The translations under genes were made by a program, and so were the position numbers. Positions 8,767-18,099 of a stretch of DNA of 64,000 nt are shown one piece after another. Each line of letters begins with the position of its first letter. Positions within the stretch are counted from its first letter, which is position 1. The DNA is taken from contig CALSUH010000001.1 in the NCBI GenBank assembly GCA_943789485.1, positions 106,011-170,010 on the forward strand, read 5' to 3'. The stretch is from an uncultured Pseudomonadales bacterium. GTDB lineage: Bacteria; Pseudomonadota; Gammaproteobacteria; Pseudomonadales; Pseudohongiellaceae. A model generated the notes under the pieces. That model ran no database searches and was not told where the DNA came from. It worked only from the letters and a program-made list of their open reading frames with translations.

Positions 8767-10281
8767 CTATTCGACTGATAGTTCATTATTCGCCATCTGC
8801 ACCGCGCGCACGATGGCTCTGGCCTTGTTCTGGGTTTCCTCCCATTCCATCTCAGCCTGTGAATCGGCTACGATTCCAGCTCCAGCCTGCACATACAGCT
8901 TCTCGTTCTTGATTACAGCGGTGCGAATGGCGATAGCCATGTCCATATTGTCATTCCAGCCCAAATAACCCATCGCGCCACCATAAATACCCCGTTTCTC
9001 AGGTTCCATCTCATCAATGATTTCCATGGCTCGCACCTTGGGTGCGCCGCTCAGGGTTCCGACCGGCAACGTCGCCTGCAATACATCTAGCGCGGACTTG
9101 TCGTCACGTATCTCGCTTTCTACTATCGATGCAATATGCATGACGTGCGAATAGCGCTCTACAAACATCTGCTTTGGCACCGCAACAGACCCCGTCTTAG
9201 AGACTCTGCCTGAATCGTTGCGACTGAGGTCTATCAGCATTAGATGCTCAGCGATTTCCTTTTGATCGGCCAGCAGGTCCTCTTCAAGTGCCAAGTCTTC
9301 CGCTTCGTTATTGCCACGCTTACGCGTTCCAGCTAATGGCCGCACGGTGATTTTACTACCTTCTACTCGCGCCAAAATTTCCGGCGATGCACTCACTACG
9401 TGATGATCACCGAGGTCAAAATAGACCATATAGGGCGAAGGATTCAGGAATCGTAATGCGCGATAAAGATTTAACGGCTCTCCAGAAAAAGGCACAGACA
9501 TCCGCTGCGAGAGCACGACCTGCATGACATCGCCTGCAACTATATAGTCTTTTATCTTCTCAACTGCCTGCTGGTAATCCGCTTGCGAAAAATGATGAGC
9601 GAAGTCTGTGTCTCGAACTGGCTGTCGTGCCTGAAGGCTTGGCAGAGGAACCGGCTTATGCAACTGCTCCTGCAAGAAATTCAAGCGCTGCTGGGCCGCA
9701 GCAAAGGCACCTTCCTGATCTGGATCGACATTTATCACGAAACAGATTGTTCCGCTGAGGTTATCGAAGACCACAACTTCCTCGGATAACATTAACAAGA
9801 TATCGGGCGTGCCGATCTCATCCAGCGCCGTCGAAGGCCCAATACTCGTCTCAACAAACCTCACCGTATCGTATGAAAAATAGCCGACAAGACCACCGTT
9901 GAAACGCTGAGTATCAGCAAGCTCGGCGACCTTAAAACGATTCTTAAAACCAGCAATGAACTCAAAGGGATCTTTTGTAACGACTTCTTCAACAACCTTA
10001 CCACTGACCTCGACGGTTACAGTTTCGCCCACAACACGCAACACCGTGGAGCAAGGCAAGCCGATAATGGAATAGCGACCCCATTTCTCCCCTCCCTGAA
10101 CTGACTCGAAGAAATAGCTATGCTCACCAGTACCTACTCCATTTCCGTCGGCATTACCTCCCCCCTTGCCTAGTTTTAGATAGATACTAAGCGGCGTTTC
10201 GGTGTCGGCTAGAATCTCACGCACTATGGGAATGCGGTTATAGCCAGATCCAGCAAGTTTATGAAATTTCTCTTCAGTCAT
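8767..10281 (-). CDS. trpE: Anthranilate synthase component I
   Basis: TrpE converts chorismate to anthranilate using ammonia from TrpG. The 504-residue product has the chorismate-binding enzyme core: MQVVLSQRMSVPF, SPYMVYFDLG, ASPEILARVEG, RPLAGTRKRG, DLSRNDSGRVSK, VGTLSGAPKVRAMEIID and GAGIVADSQAEMEWEET. VQGGEKWGRYSIIGLP follows the tryptophan-feedback region. A glycine-rich insert of about 16 residues (around GKGGGNADGNGVGTGE) interrupts the usual SYLLES-like region near residue 40, where feedback inhibition is sensed. The gene is separated from trpGDC by phrB and may be co-transcribed with rpe upstream. Confidence 0.96.
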   Translation of the reverse strand: MTEEKFHKLAGSGYNRIPIVREILADTETPLSIYLKLGKGGGNADGNGVGTGEHSYFFESVQGGEKWGRYSIIGLPCSTVLRVVGETVTVEVSGKVVEEVVTKDPFEFIAGFKNRFKVAELADTQRFNGGLVGYFSYDTVRFVETSIGPSTALDEIGTPDILLMLSEEVVVFDNLSGTICFVINVDPDQEGAFAAAQQRLNFLQEQLHKPVPLPSLQARQPVRDTDFAHHFSQADYQQAVEKIKDYIVAGDVMQVVLSQRMSVPFSGEPLNLYRALRFLNPSPYMVYFDLGDHHVVSASPEILARVEGSKITVRPLAGTRKRGNNEAEDLALEEDLLADQKEIAEHLMLIDLSRNDSGRVSKTGSVAVPKQMFVERYSHVMHIASIVESEIRDDKSALDVLQATLPVGTLSGAPKVRAMEIIDEMEPEKRGIYGGAMGYLGWNDNMDMAIAIRTAVIKNEKLYVQAGAGIVADSQAEMEWEETQNKARAIVRAVQMANNELSVE

Positions 10282-10337
10282 TAGATAACTCAGGGCTCTC
10301 TATTTTTAACATCGGGAAAACCAAATAGGATCCAGTT

Positions 10338-11021
10338 TCAGTGATGCTTATCGGGACTCTGTCCCAACTGCGTTCTCATTTCGGCGATAGTCTTGGCATA
10401 ATCATCGCTATTGAAGATGGCTGAACCGGCCACGAACATATCCGCACCCGCGTCTGCGATCTCGCGAATATTGGAAACGCCAACACCGCCGTCCACTTCT
10501 AAGCGTATCGAGTAGTCGCTGTCGTTGATAAGCTTGCGAACTTGTTGCAATTTTTTGAGCGTCGATGGGATGAATTTCTGTCCGCCAAACCCAGGGTTTA
10601 CAGACATAAGAAGGATGACATCGACCTTGTCCATCAAATACTCCAGACAATCGATTGGTGTACCAGGGTTGAAGGCCAGCCCAGACTTGCAGCCCTGTTC
10701 TCGGATCAGCTGCAAAGAGCGGTCTACATGCCCGGTGGCCTCCGGATGAAAGCTGATATAGGAGGCTCCTGCCTTAGCGAAGTCTTTGATGAGCTGGTCA
10801 ACGGGACTCACCATCAGATGCACGTCGATCGGCGCAGTTATTTTGTGATTTCGCAGCGCCTCGCAGATCATTGGTCCGATCGTAAGGTTAGGCACGTAGT
10901 GATTGTCCATGACATCGAAATGAACGATATCCGCGCCCGCATCCAAGACTGCGTTGACCTCTTCACCGAGTCTAGCAAAGTCGGCGGACAAGATGGAGGG
11001 AGCGATCAAATAGTCTTTCAT
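10338..11021 (-). CDS. rpe: Ribulose-phosphate 3-epimerase
   Basis: Rpe interconverts ribulose-5-phosphate and xylulose-5-phosphate in the pentose phosphate pathway. The 227-residue TIM barrel shows [16 protein letters not shown] at the start, [17 protein letters not shown] with the metal-ligand His-Asp, [20 protein letters not shown] and the phosphate-binding LEVDGGVG. It lies 56 bases upstream of trpE on the same strand; in many gammaproteobacteria a phosphoglycolate phosphatase gene (gph) sits between rpe and trpE, but it is absent here. Confidence 0.97.
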   Translation of the reverse strand: MKDYLIAPSILSADFARLGEEVNAVLDAGADIVHFDVMDNHYVPNLTIGPMICEALRNHKITAPIDVHLMVSPVDQLIKDFAKAGASYISFHPEATGHVDRSLQLIREQGCKSGLAFNPGTPIDCLEYLMDKVDVILLMSVNPGFGGQKFIPSTLKKLQQVRKLINDSDYSIRLEVDGGVGVSNIREIADAGADMFVAGSAIFNSDDYAKTIAEMRTQLGQSPDKHH

Positions 11022-11123
11022 TGCCTAGGCCTGTATTACGAAGTGATAGAAAGCAGTATTTTACAGACAATGTCAGGGCTTGTCCTGATGGGATGCCGAT
11101 ATGATTGAGAGCGCTCTATAGCG

Positions 11124-11882
11124 CTAGGCGCGGAGCTTACGAATCCCACAAAGTGCTTCGTAGGCGCTACGAATCGCCATCGCATTCTCCTGCGCCTGCT
11201 TTAGGGCGTCCTCGGAAGCATCCGTACTAGCAAGCTTGTCAGGGTGGTAGCGTGACATCATGCGCAAGTAAGCGCGGCGTATCTCCCCGTCTTCAACTCC
11301 CGGCTCCAGCTGCAGCACACTGTAGGCGTTCTGCATAAACGACCTTCCTTCGGACTTCAACAATTCGGCCCGAGGATTTGCATCGAAGCGCTGATAGTTG
11401 ACGGATTGGGTAGCCGAGGCTATGGCTAGAAATTCTGACTTGGAATAACCAAATTGCTCAGCTACATCCCTTAACAACATTTTATCTTTCAGGCGAAGGT
11501 TTCCCTTTAGGTGGGCAGCCTCACATTGAATCTGCAAAAATAATTTTGCCAGAGCACTGCGCCGCCCTATAACTTTCGCAGCCAGTGCTACCGACTCCGA
11601 CAAGCCCGCATCTGGATACTTGCCCTGATCATAGGCACTAATTGCCTGACGTCGCTTCTCACCAACCAAAGCCATGCGCTGCATGATCTGGTTTGCGTAA
11701 TCAATCTCTTCCTCAGTCACCCTGCCATCCATCTTCGCTAGTCGACCCAGCACCAGAAACATGGCATGCAATAAGCGCTGTTCGGCACGGCCTCCTGCGG
11801 GCAGTTCGGCAGCGACACTAAAACCACTAAGCCGCTTGAACAGGGCTTTCCTGTAGGCTTTGCTTGTAAGCGCCATCAACAT
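11124..11882 (-). CDS. TerB-DnaJ domain co-chaperone (DjlA-like)
   Basis: This 252-residue protein has an N-terminal TerB-like helical region (LGRLAKMDGRVTEEEIDYA, near residues 45-65) and a C-terminal J domain with RYHPDKL near residue 215, the HPD motif that stimulates DnaK ATPase. This is the domain order of DjlA, but the N-terminal membrane segment of E. coli DjlA is not obvious; the first 30 residues are basic and only weakly hydrophobic. It lies 3 bases after the murU stop and probably belongs to the amgK-murU transcript. The association with cell-wall recycling genes is seen in pseudomonads as well. Confidence 0.88.
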   Translation of the reverse strand: MLMALTSKAYRKALFKRLSGFSVAAELPAGGRAEQRLLHAMFLVLGRLAKMDGRVTEEEIDYANQIMQRMALVGEKRRQAISAYDQGKYPDAGLSESVALAAKVIGRRSALAKLFLQIQCEAAHLKGNLRLKDKMLLRDVAEQFGYSKSEFLAIASATQSVNYQRFDANPRAELLKSEGRSFMQNAYSVLQLEPGVEDGEIRRAYLRMMSRYHPDKLASTDASEDALKQAQENAMAIRSAYEALCGIRKLRA

Positions 11883-11885
11883 GCT

Positions 11886-12593
11886 CTACTCACCTGCCTC
11901 AGAATTGGCTTTCATTTGTGCATCAAAAATGACATTAATTTCTTTCAGTCGTTGGGGTGTACCAATGTCCATCCACATGCCTTCGTACATCGCGCCACCT
12001 ACCTGATCTTCGCGCATAGCTTCCTGCAGCAAAGGCACCATTGATCTGGGCTGAATAGGATAGTTACGGAACAGATTCTTGTGCATCACACTGATGCCAC
12101 TAAAAGTAAGGCGCTGATCACGAGCGGAATGATCTTCGTGAACTCGCCCTTCATCATCAATATAGAAATCTCCGTGAGGATTGTGATCCGCATTCTCGAC
12201 CAACACGAGGTGTGCTAGGCGATCGATTCCATCGACTGGCTCTAAGCTGGCGAAATTGAAGTCTGTCCAGATGTCCGCATTCACTACCACAAAGCAATCG
12301 TCTTTCAGCATAGGTAGTGCCTTGATGATACCGCCCGCCGTTTCTAATCTAATCGGTTCTTTCGAGTAGCTGATCGAAGTGCCGTACTTCGATCCATTCC
12401 CAAGCAGTTCCTCAATCAGGCGCCCCAAATAAAAATGATTGATCACGATGCCTGTAATACCTCCAGCAACAAGCCTCTCAATCTGATGCTCGATAAGAGT
12501 CTTGCTCCCTACTTTAAGTAGAGGCTTGGGGAGGTCCGCGGTGAGAGGCTGCATTCGCTTACCAAGCCCAGCCGCCAAAATCATTGCGCGCAT
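11886..12593 (-). CDS. murU: N-acetylmuramate-1-phosphate uridylyltransferase
   Basis: MurU makes UDP-MurNAc from MurNAc-1-phosphate in the recycling route that bypasses de novo synthesis and gives fosfomycin tolerance in Pseudomonas. The 235-residue nucleotidyltransferase begins MRAMILAAGLGKRMQPLT with the signature GxGxRM, followed by LPKPLLKVG, and VVVNADIWTDF with the metal-binding aspartate near residue 105. Its ATG overlaps the amgK stop (TAATG), so the two are translationally coupled. The pairing with amgK distinguishes it from other sugar nucleotidyltransferases. Confidence 0.92.
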   Translation of the reverse strand: MRAMILAAGLGKRMQPLTADLPKPLLKVGSKTLIEHQIERLVAGGITGIVINHFYLGRLIEELLGNGSKYGTSISYSKEPIRLETAGGIIKALPMLKDDCFVVVNADIWTDFNFASLEPVDGIDRLAHLVLVENADHNPHGDFYIDDEGRVHEDHSARDQRLTFSGISVMHKNLFRNYPIQPRSMVPLLQEAMREDQVGGAMYEGMWMDIGTPQRLKEINVIFDAQMKANSEAGE

Positions 12594-13669
12594 TAGAGTT
12601 CCAGATTGAGTTTCGCTTTCGCGTTGATAAGTACCTTTTTCTCAAACCAGTCTAGGAAGGGAGCCATTTCCTCATATTTACGGGCTACCTCCAGAAAATA
12701 CTGGATAACCAGAGGGATATCGGCCAAATATTGCGGTTTGTTATCTCTTATGCACAGGCGAGAAAATATTCCCATGACCTTGAAATTGCGCTGCAGGCCA
12801 ATGAGATCAAAGTCGCGGCGGAATTGCGCGACTGAAACGCCTTCTATTACTCCAGCTGCGCTCGCCAACTCGAAGTAATAATGCGCTAGTGATTCAACCA
12901 GGACAGGGTCCCAGCGGATATAACAATCCCGTAGTAGGGAAACCAGATCGTAGCTATACGCTCCCGCCATTGCATCCTGAAAGTCTATGATGCCCGGCCC
13001 TGAACCTTCTGGGAATTGTACATCATCGAGAATCAGCAAATTTCGCGAATGGTAGTCGCGATGTACCGCGAGCTGAGCTTGTCCTAGAGCAGCCTCTTCC
13101 AGGAAAGCAAAAGTGTTGGCGATTAAATCGTGCTCAGCAGCACTCAGGTCAAGCCCAAGATAGTGCTCACAGAACCAGTCTTCGAAGAGCTGCATCTCTG
13201 TGCGCAGCTTTTCGCGGTTATAGGGGGCAAGTCTTTTTTTATCTACATTTGACTGTATCTTGACTAGTGCGCGGATCGCATCCTTGTACAGACTCTCGAC
13301 CTGATACTCGGAAATAGCATCCAAGCCACCGTCTTGCAGCGTTAACAAACGCGGCAAGTAGAGGCGGTCGCCGAAATCCTCAATCAGTAGAAATCCTTGG
13401 GGGTAATTCTTCGCGAATACCTTAGGCGATTTAACCCCCGCTTCTCGTAAGTAATCTGCAATCTCTACAAATAATTCACTGTTTTCATTATCTGGCGGGG
13501 CGTCTACCGCGATGAAACTTTGCTTGGGAAGCTGAGCGCGGAAGTAACGGCGAAAGCTCGCGTCTCCACTCACCGGGGCCAGTTCAATATCGACCGAGCC
13601 CATTTCCGAGAGCCGACTCAATTGCCCATTTACCCAATCATTTAACTGCGCTTTGCGACTATCACTCAT
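12593..13669 (-). CDS. amgK: N-acetylmuramate/N-acetylglucosamine anomeric kinase
   Basis: AmgK phosphorylates the anomeric hydroxyl of MurNAc and GlcNAc, feeding MurU. The 358-residue aminoglycoside-phosphotransferase fold shows GDASFRRYFRAQL near residue 30, the catalytic loop LAVHRDYHSRNLLIL near residue 205, and the metal-binding GIIDFQDAMAG near residue 235. It is the first gene of amgK-murU-TerB/DnaJ and is divergent from lptD across about 225 bases, the same arrangement found in Pseudomonas (lptD-surA divergent from amgK-murU). Confidence 0.92.
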   Translation of the reverse strand: MSDSRKAQLNDWVNGQLSRLSEMGSVDIELAPVSGDASFRRYFRAQLPKQSFIAVDAPPDNENSELFVEIADYLREAGVKSPKVFAKNYPQGFLLIEDFGDRLYLPRLLTLQDGGLDAISEYQVESLYKDAIRALVKIQSNVDKKRLAPYNREKLRTEMQLFEDWFCEHYLGLDLSAAEHDLIANTFAFLEEAALGQAQLAVHRDYHSRNLLILDDVQFPEGSGPGIIDFQDAMAGAYSYDLVSLLRDCYIRWDPVLVESLAHYYFELASAAGVIEGVSVAQFRRDFDLIGLQRNFKVMGIFSRLCIRDNKPQYLADIPLVIQYFLEVARKYEEMAPFLDWFEKKVLINAKAKLNLEL

Positions 13670-13894
13670 TCTGATTCGTTTTCTCTTGCTTTTTCGCGTC
13701 CTCGGGCAGGCTTAGACGCCGGAAATCTTAGGCCCCGCTTTGCATTCAATCCGCGATGAATTATTATGCCCTGCTTAATGCTTGGTCAAAGCATCTCTTA
13801 TCACCTAGTTAGTCGGTTTCAATCCCAATTTGTTTAAGGCCTGCCGCCTGCCACAGTGATTTACTGAATAACATCAGGAACTCTCGAATCAAGT

Positions 13895-16687
13895 ATGCCT
13901 TTCAAAAAGCGCCATCTTTCTGCTGGAATCGGCCTAATCTTGTCTTCGGGATTACTACTCACGGCAATAACCAGTACCGCACAGGCACAGCTTCCGCAAT
14001 TCAGCTGCCAGGCTAATGATGCGAGCGATGGCTGGATCTGTGAGGAGAACCCGACTCCTGGCAGCACTAACACAGTACCCACAACTACCCGGCCCCTAAA
14101 CAATTCTGAAATTGACGCTAGAATTGGTGAGATTGATACTGCTACTGAGAACCGGCAGGAGAACTCAATTCCCAGCAGCACTAACACAGTACCCACAACT
14201 ACCCGGCCCCCAAATAATACTGAAGCTGCAGCTAGAATTGGTGGGATTGATGCCACTGCCGGTACAGGCTCTCCAAACGCTAGCGGACCAGCTGCGCTCA
14301 CAGCCATCAACACCAACCAGCGCTATGGCCTAGATTGGGTTCCACTGGAATCTTTAAGCGCCGAACAACTCACCCAGTTGGATGGAAACTGCTGCGGCGC
14401 GTTTGTAGACCCTACCGGACGCGAGAAGGATAGCCAGAACCGACCCGCCGATGCAGAAACCCGTTTCGATGCCGAGCAGGGCATAAGGGGCACCTCGCAG
14501 AATCTTGTCAGTATTGATGGCGATGTCATCGTGCAGCAAGGCTATCGCACTATCGAGAACAACGAACTCACCACTATCGATCGCGAAGAGAACACTGTAA
14601 TAATGCAAGGCGACGTTATTTTCCGCGAACCGGGCGTCATGCTGCGGGGCAGTTCAGCCTTTATTAATAGTTCTGCCGGCACCAACCGAGTGGAAGACGC
14701 GCAGTATGTGCTGCACGAGTTAGGTGCCCACGGCAACGCCGAGAGCATCACATACAGTAGCGACACAGGCAGCGTAATCATCGAGAATGGCGAATTCAGC
14801 CGCTGCGAACCCGAATCGAGATTCTGGTTATTCCGCGCACAGAGCATCGAGCTAAATCAGGTTGAGGGGCGCGGCTATGCAAGCGCGGTAAGCCTACGCA
14901 TAAAAGATGTACCGATTTTCTACTACCCAGGCACTCTACCTTTTCCACTCGGCGAAGCACGCATGTCTGGCTTCTTGGCAGCCAGCACCGGCTCGACACG
15001 CAGCGGTGGCTTCGACTTCGAACTACCCTACTACTTCAATCTTGCGCCACAATACGACGCCACACTCTCACCCAGGCTGATATCAGACCGTGGCGTGCTG
15101 ACAGGACTCGAACTTCGCTACCTTGCCGAAACTTCGCTAAACACGCTGAACATGTCCTACCTGGGCAACGACAAGCTATTCAATGAAACAACGGCGAACG
15201 TGCTCGGTTCTGATTCGCCGCCAACAGATAACCGCTGGTTTATCGGCTATGAACATTACGGTGTCTACGGCCGCAACTGGTCCAGCTTTGTTGATTACAA
15301 TGCCGTGAGCGATGAAGATTATTTCTACGATCTGGGCAGCAATGGCTTAAATACAACCAGCCGCACACATTTAAATAGGCAGGCGCGACTAAACTTCAAT
15401 ACCGAATATCTGCGCGCGGGGTTGAATGTGCAGCGCATTCAGATAATCGACCCCTTTATTTCTTCGATAGACCTGAACCGCCCCTATGATCGTCTGCCGC
15501 AATTTTATTTTGATACCGACGCCTATTTAGGCGCCGGCTTTCGAGTAGAGCTAGGCGGCCAGGTTACTTCTTTCGACAGGACGTTGGATGAGTCATCCTT
15601 ATCCCAGAGTCAGCTAGACAACGGCGCACTGGTAAGTGGCGAACGCTTGAATCTAGAGCCTGCAATCAGTTGGTCGATCGAGCAACCGGGCTGGTTCCTG
15701 CGCGCCAATGCAAAGTATAAGCACGCCTCTTATAAGCTACAGAATCAGAGCACTACATCGATGGATGATCCCGATGTTGGCATCACCGTCTACAATTTCG
15801 ATAGTGGCCTCATCTTCGAACGCCCCATGGCTGGAGGCTTCACTCAGACACTCGAACCGCGGGCGTACTATCTATTTAGTGAATTTGAAGATCAGAGCTT
15901 GCTCCCGCTGTTCGATACCTCGGAACTCAACTTCAGCTTCAGCCAACTGTTTCGCGAAGACCGATTCAGTGGCGGTGATCGCACCGGCGATGCCGATCAA
16001 GTGAGTATTGCTATTACCAGCCGCATACTGGATGAGAAAGGCAAAGAGCGCGCCCGAATGAGCCTTGGTCAAATTCGCTATTTCGATGATAGACAGGTAA
16101 ATCTGGGCAACCCAATTCAATCCTGGATACCGCGCTATTCTCCACTGAATCAAAAATCCGCGCTGGCAGGTGAATTTGCTCTATCATTCGCAGAGAGCTG
16201 GCGCTTGAATACTGACGTACAATACAACGAAGAAACCGAAGAACTGGACGAAGGCAGTTTTCAACTTCGCTACCACAGGGACACCGATCATTTATTCAAT
16301 ATCGCCTATCGCTACCGAAATTTGGTGGATTCGCCTAACTTTAGACTGCCAACAGGAATCGACCCTCGCATCAAGCAGACCGATCTCTCAGCAGCCTGGC
16401 CGCTAAATCAAGCTTGGAAAGTATTGGCTAGATGGAACTATGACCACAGCAATTCTCGGAACTTAGAGACCTTTGCCGGAGTCGAATACAGTAATTGTTG
16501 TGCGACAATACGAGTTATTGCACGAGAATGGGTTGACGAGGACGAATTGTTTGTCCCTAATATCGAACCTAACCAAGGAATTTTTGTCCAATTCACCCTG
16601 AATGGACTAGGAAACATAACTGGCGGCGGCTTAAGCAGCCTATTAAGCGATGGTATACGTGGGTTTAAAGAGACTAATGATGAGTAG
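13895..16687 (+). CDS. lptD: LPS-assembly outer-membrane protein LptD
   Basis: LptD is the outer-membrane barrel that, with LptE, inserts lipopolysaccharide into the outer leaflet. The 930-residue protein has a signal peptide (GLILSSGLLLTAITSTAQAQ), an N-terminal cysteine pair (QFSCQ and WICEE), an OstA/LptA-like jellyroll (GDVIVQQGYRTIENNELTT near 205), and a long barrel with a conserved Cys-Cys in SNCCATIRV near residue 865, consistent with the inter-domain disulfides of the E. coli protein. An unusual proline/threonine-rich linker near residues 50-130 contains a 38-residue in-frame duplication. surA follows 25 bases downstream. Confidence 0.96.
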   Translation: MPFKKRHLSAGIGLILSSGLLLTAITSTAQAQLPQFSCQANDASDGWICEENPTPGSTNTVPTTTRPLNNSEIDARIGEIDTATENRQENSIPSSTNTVPTTTRPPNNTEAAARIGGIDATAGTGSPNASGPAALTAINTNQRYGLDWVPLESLSAEQLTQLDGNCCGAFVDPTGREKDSQNRPADAETRFDAEQGIRGTSQNLVSIDGDVIVQQGYRTIENNELTTIDREENTVIMQGDVIFREPGVMLRGSSAFINSSAGTNRVEDAQYVLHELGAHGNAESITYSSDTGSVIIENGEFSRCEPESRFWLFRAQSIELNQVEGRGYASAVSLRIKDVPIFYYPGTLPFPLGEARMSGFLAASTGSTRSGGFDFELPYYFNLAPQYDATLSPRLISDRGVLTGLELRYLAETSLNTLNMSYLGNDKLFNETTANVLGSDSPPTDNRWFIGYEHYGVYGRNWSSFVDYNAVSDEDYFYDLGSNGLNTTSRTHLNRQARLNFNTEYLRAGLNVQRIQIIDPFISSIDLNRPYDRLPQFYFDTDAYLGAGFRVELGGQVTSFDRTLDESSLSQSQLDNGALVSGERLNLEPAISWSIEQPGWFLRANAKYKHASYKLQNQSTTSMDDPDVGITVYNFDSGLIFERPMAGGFTQTLEPRAYYLFSEFEDQSLLPLFDTSELNFSFSQLFREDRFSGGDRTGDADQVSIAITSRILDEKGKERARMSLGQIRYFDDRQVNLGNPIQSWIPRYSPLNQKSALAGEFALSFAESWRLNTDVQYNEETEELDEGSFQLRYHRDTDHLFNIAYRYRNLVDSPNFRLPTGIDPRIKQTDLSAAWPLNQAWKVLARWNYDHSNSRNLETFAGVEYSNCCATIRVIAREWVDEDELFVPNIEPNQGIFVQFTLNGLGNITGGGLSSLLSDGIRGFKETNDE
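14062..14289 (+). repeat. In-frame 114-bp tandem duplication within lptD
   Basis: Two adjacent 114-base units (14062-14175 and 14176-14289) are nearly identical over their first half and diverged in the second. Each encodes 38 residues starting STNTVPTTTRP and continuing to ARIGEID or ARIGGID. The duplication keeps frame and lengthens the periplasmic linker between the signal peptide and the jellyroll. Confidence 0.85.
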
Positions 16688-16712
16688 ATGCAGTACAAAG
16701 GAAACAGGACCA

Positions 16713-18020
16713 ATGCGGCAAGGCGCTCTTACCTTCGCTCGCGGTCTACTGGTAATCGGCTTGGGGCTGGCTTTAACAATTGGGGCAGGATCCGTCAGTG
16801 CTCAGCGGGTGTTACTGGACAGAATCGTCGCCCTCGTCGATGAAGGTGTGGTCCTGCAAAGCGAGCTTAATAGACGCATCGTTGAAATTCGAGAGAATGC
16901 CGCTCGAGCCAACAGCGCTCTTCCAGAACCCGAGCAGCTCAGCAATGAAGTGCTGGATTCGCTGATTCTTGAAAATATACAGATGCAGTTGGCAGAAAGA
17001 GTCAGTATCCGTTTTAACGACGACGAAATTAATCGCATTCTTGGCACTATGGCTGAGAACAACAATATGAGTTTCGATGAGTACCTAGACGTATTAAACG
17101 AGGCCGGCGTCTACTTGCTAACGCGAGAGCAGGTTCGCAAACAGATGACTATGCAAGAATTGCAGCGCGGCATGGTGAATCGTCGAATTCAAATCACTGA
17201 GCAGGAAATTGATAATTTTCTGAACTCGGAGATGGGCCGTGAAATCATGGCTCCAGATTACCTTGTTGAGCACATGCTTATTCCCGTCGGCGGTGAAGAA
17301 ACTGTAGCTGCAAAGCAAGAGAAATTACGTTATACCGCCGATCTACTCGCGCGCATTAATGAAGGCGAGAACTTCGCTGCAGTGAGAGCGGCGGCAAGTC
17401 AGGCCCGTTTGTTTGAAGTTAACGCAACAGAGTTCGGATGGCTAAAGGCTGAGGCTCTCCCCAATCTGTTTAGAGAGATTGTCGAAGGCATGGAAATCGG
17501 CGATGCAGAAGGGCCTATAGAAGCTGGAAATGGCTTTCATCTAATTCAACTAACGAACAAGGCCGGCGGCGCAGAGCAGATGGTGAAGCAGACAAACTTT
17601 CGCCACATCATGCTAACTCCTAATGAGATCCGAGACGAGCAACAGACAGAGGATGCTATTCGCGAATTTCGACAGCAAATTGTAGACGGCGAAGAGTTTG
17701 CAACACTGGCGCGACAGAATTCCGACGACGACACCTCCGTTGTCGCCGGCGGCGATATGGACTGGATCAATGAGGGGCAACTACCTCTGGATATGGAGGC
17801 CGTAATAGACTCTCTGGAAATCGGGAATTTGAGCGAACCGTTTCGCACGGCCAATGGCTGGCATATTGCAGAAGTCATAGAACGTCGCGTAGCCGACCTC
17901 AGCACAATCTACAGCCGCAATCAGGCCGAAAGATCCTTGCGTAATCGAAAGTTTGATTTGGAATTGCAGAATTGGCTGATAGAGATTCGCGAAGAAGCCT
18001 TCGTAGAATTTATCGACTAG
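16713..18020 (+). CDS. surA: Periplasmic chaperone and peptidyl-prolyl isomerase SurA
   Basis: SurA escorts outer-membrane proteins, LptD in particular, through the periplasm. From the chosen ATG the product has 435 residues: a signal peptide (LLVIGLGLALTIGAGSVSAQ), the N-terminal chaperone domain with VALVDEGVVLQSEL, and two parvulin domains (around VEHMLIPVG and FRHIMLTPNEI) ending in DMDWINEGQLP and a C-terminal helix. The start MRQGALTFARG has AGGA five bases upstream and avoids overlap with lptD; earlier ATGs at 16677/16680 are possible. lptD-surA-pdxA-rsmA-apaGH is a conserved gammaproteobacterial operon. Confidence 0.95.
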   Translation: MRQGALTFARGLLVIGLGLALTIGAGSVSAQRVLLDRIVALVDEGVVLQSELNRRIVEIRENAARANSALPEPEQLSNEVLDSLILENIQMQLAERVSIRFNDDEINRILGTMAENNNMSFDEYLDVLNEAGVYLLTREQVRKQMTMQELQRGMVNRRIQITEQEIDNFLNSEMGREIMAPDYLVEHMLIPVGGEETVAAKQEKLRYTADLLARINEGENFAAVRAAASQARLFEVNATEFGWLKAEALPNLFREIVEGMEIGDAEGPIEAGNGFHLIQLTNKAGGAEQMVKQTNFRHIMLTPNEIRDEQQTEDAIREFRQQIVDGEEFATLARQNSDDDTSVVAGGDMDWINEGQLPLDMEAVIDSLEIGNLSEPFRTANGWHIAEVIERRVADLSTIYSRNQAERSLRNRKFDLELQNWLIEIREEAFVEFID

Positions 18021-18099
18021 GCTTTGCTTCAACTTCATCCAGAAGACCCCTCTATTTAAGAGCATAGACCACCGTGGATAGCTCCGCAGGAAGACCGTT

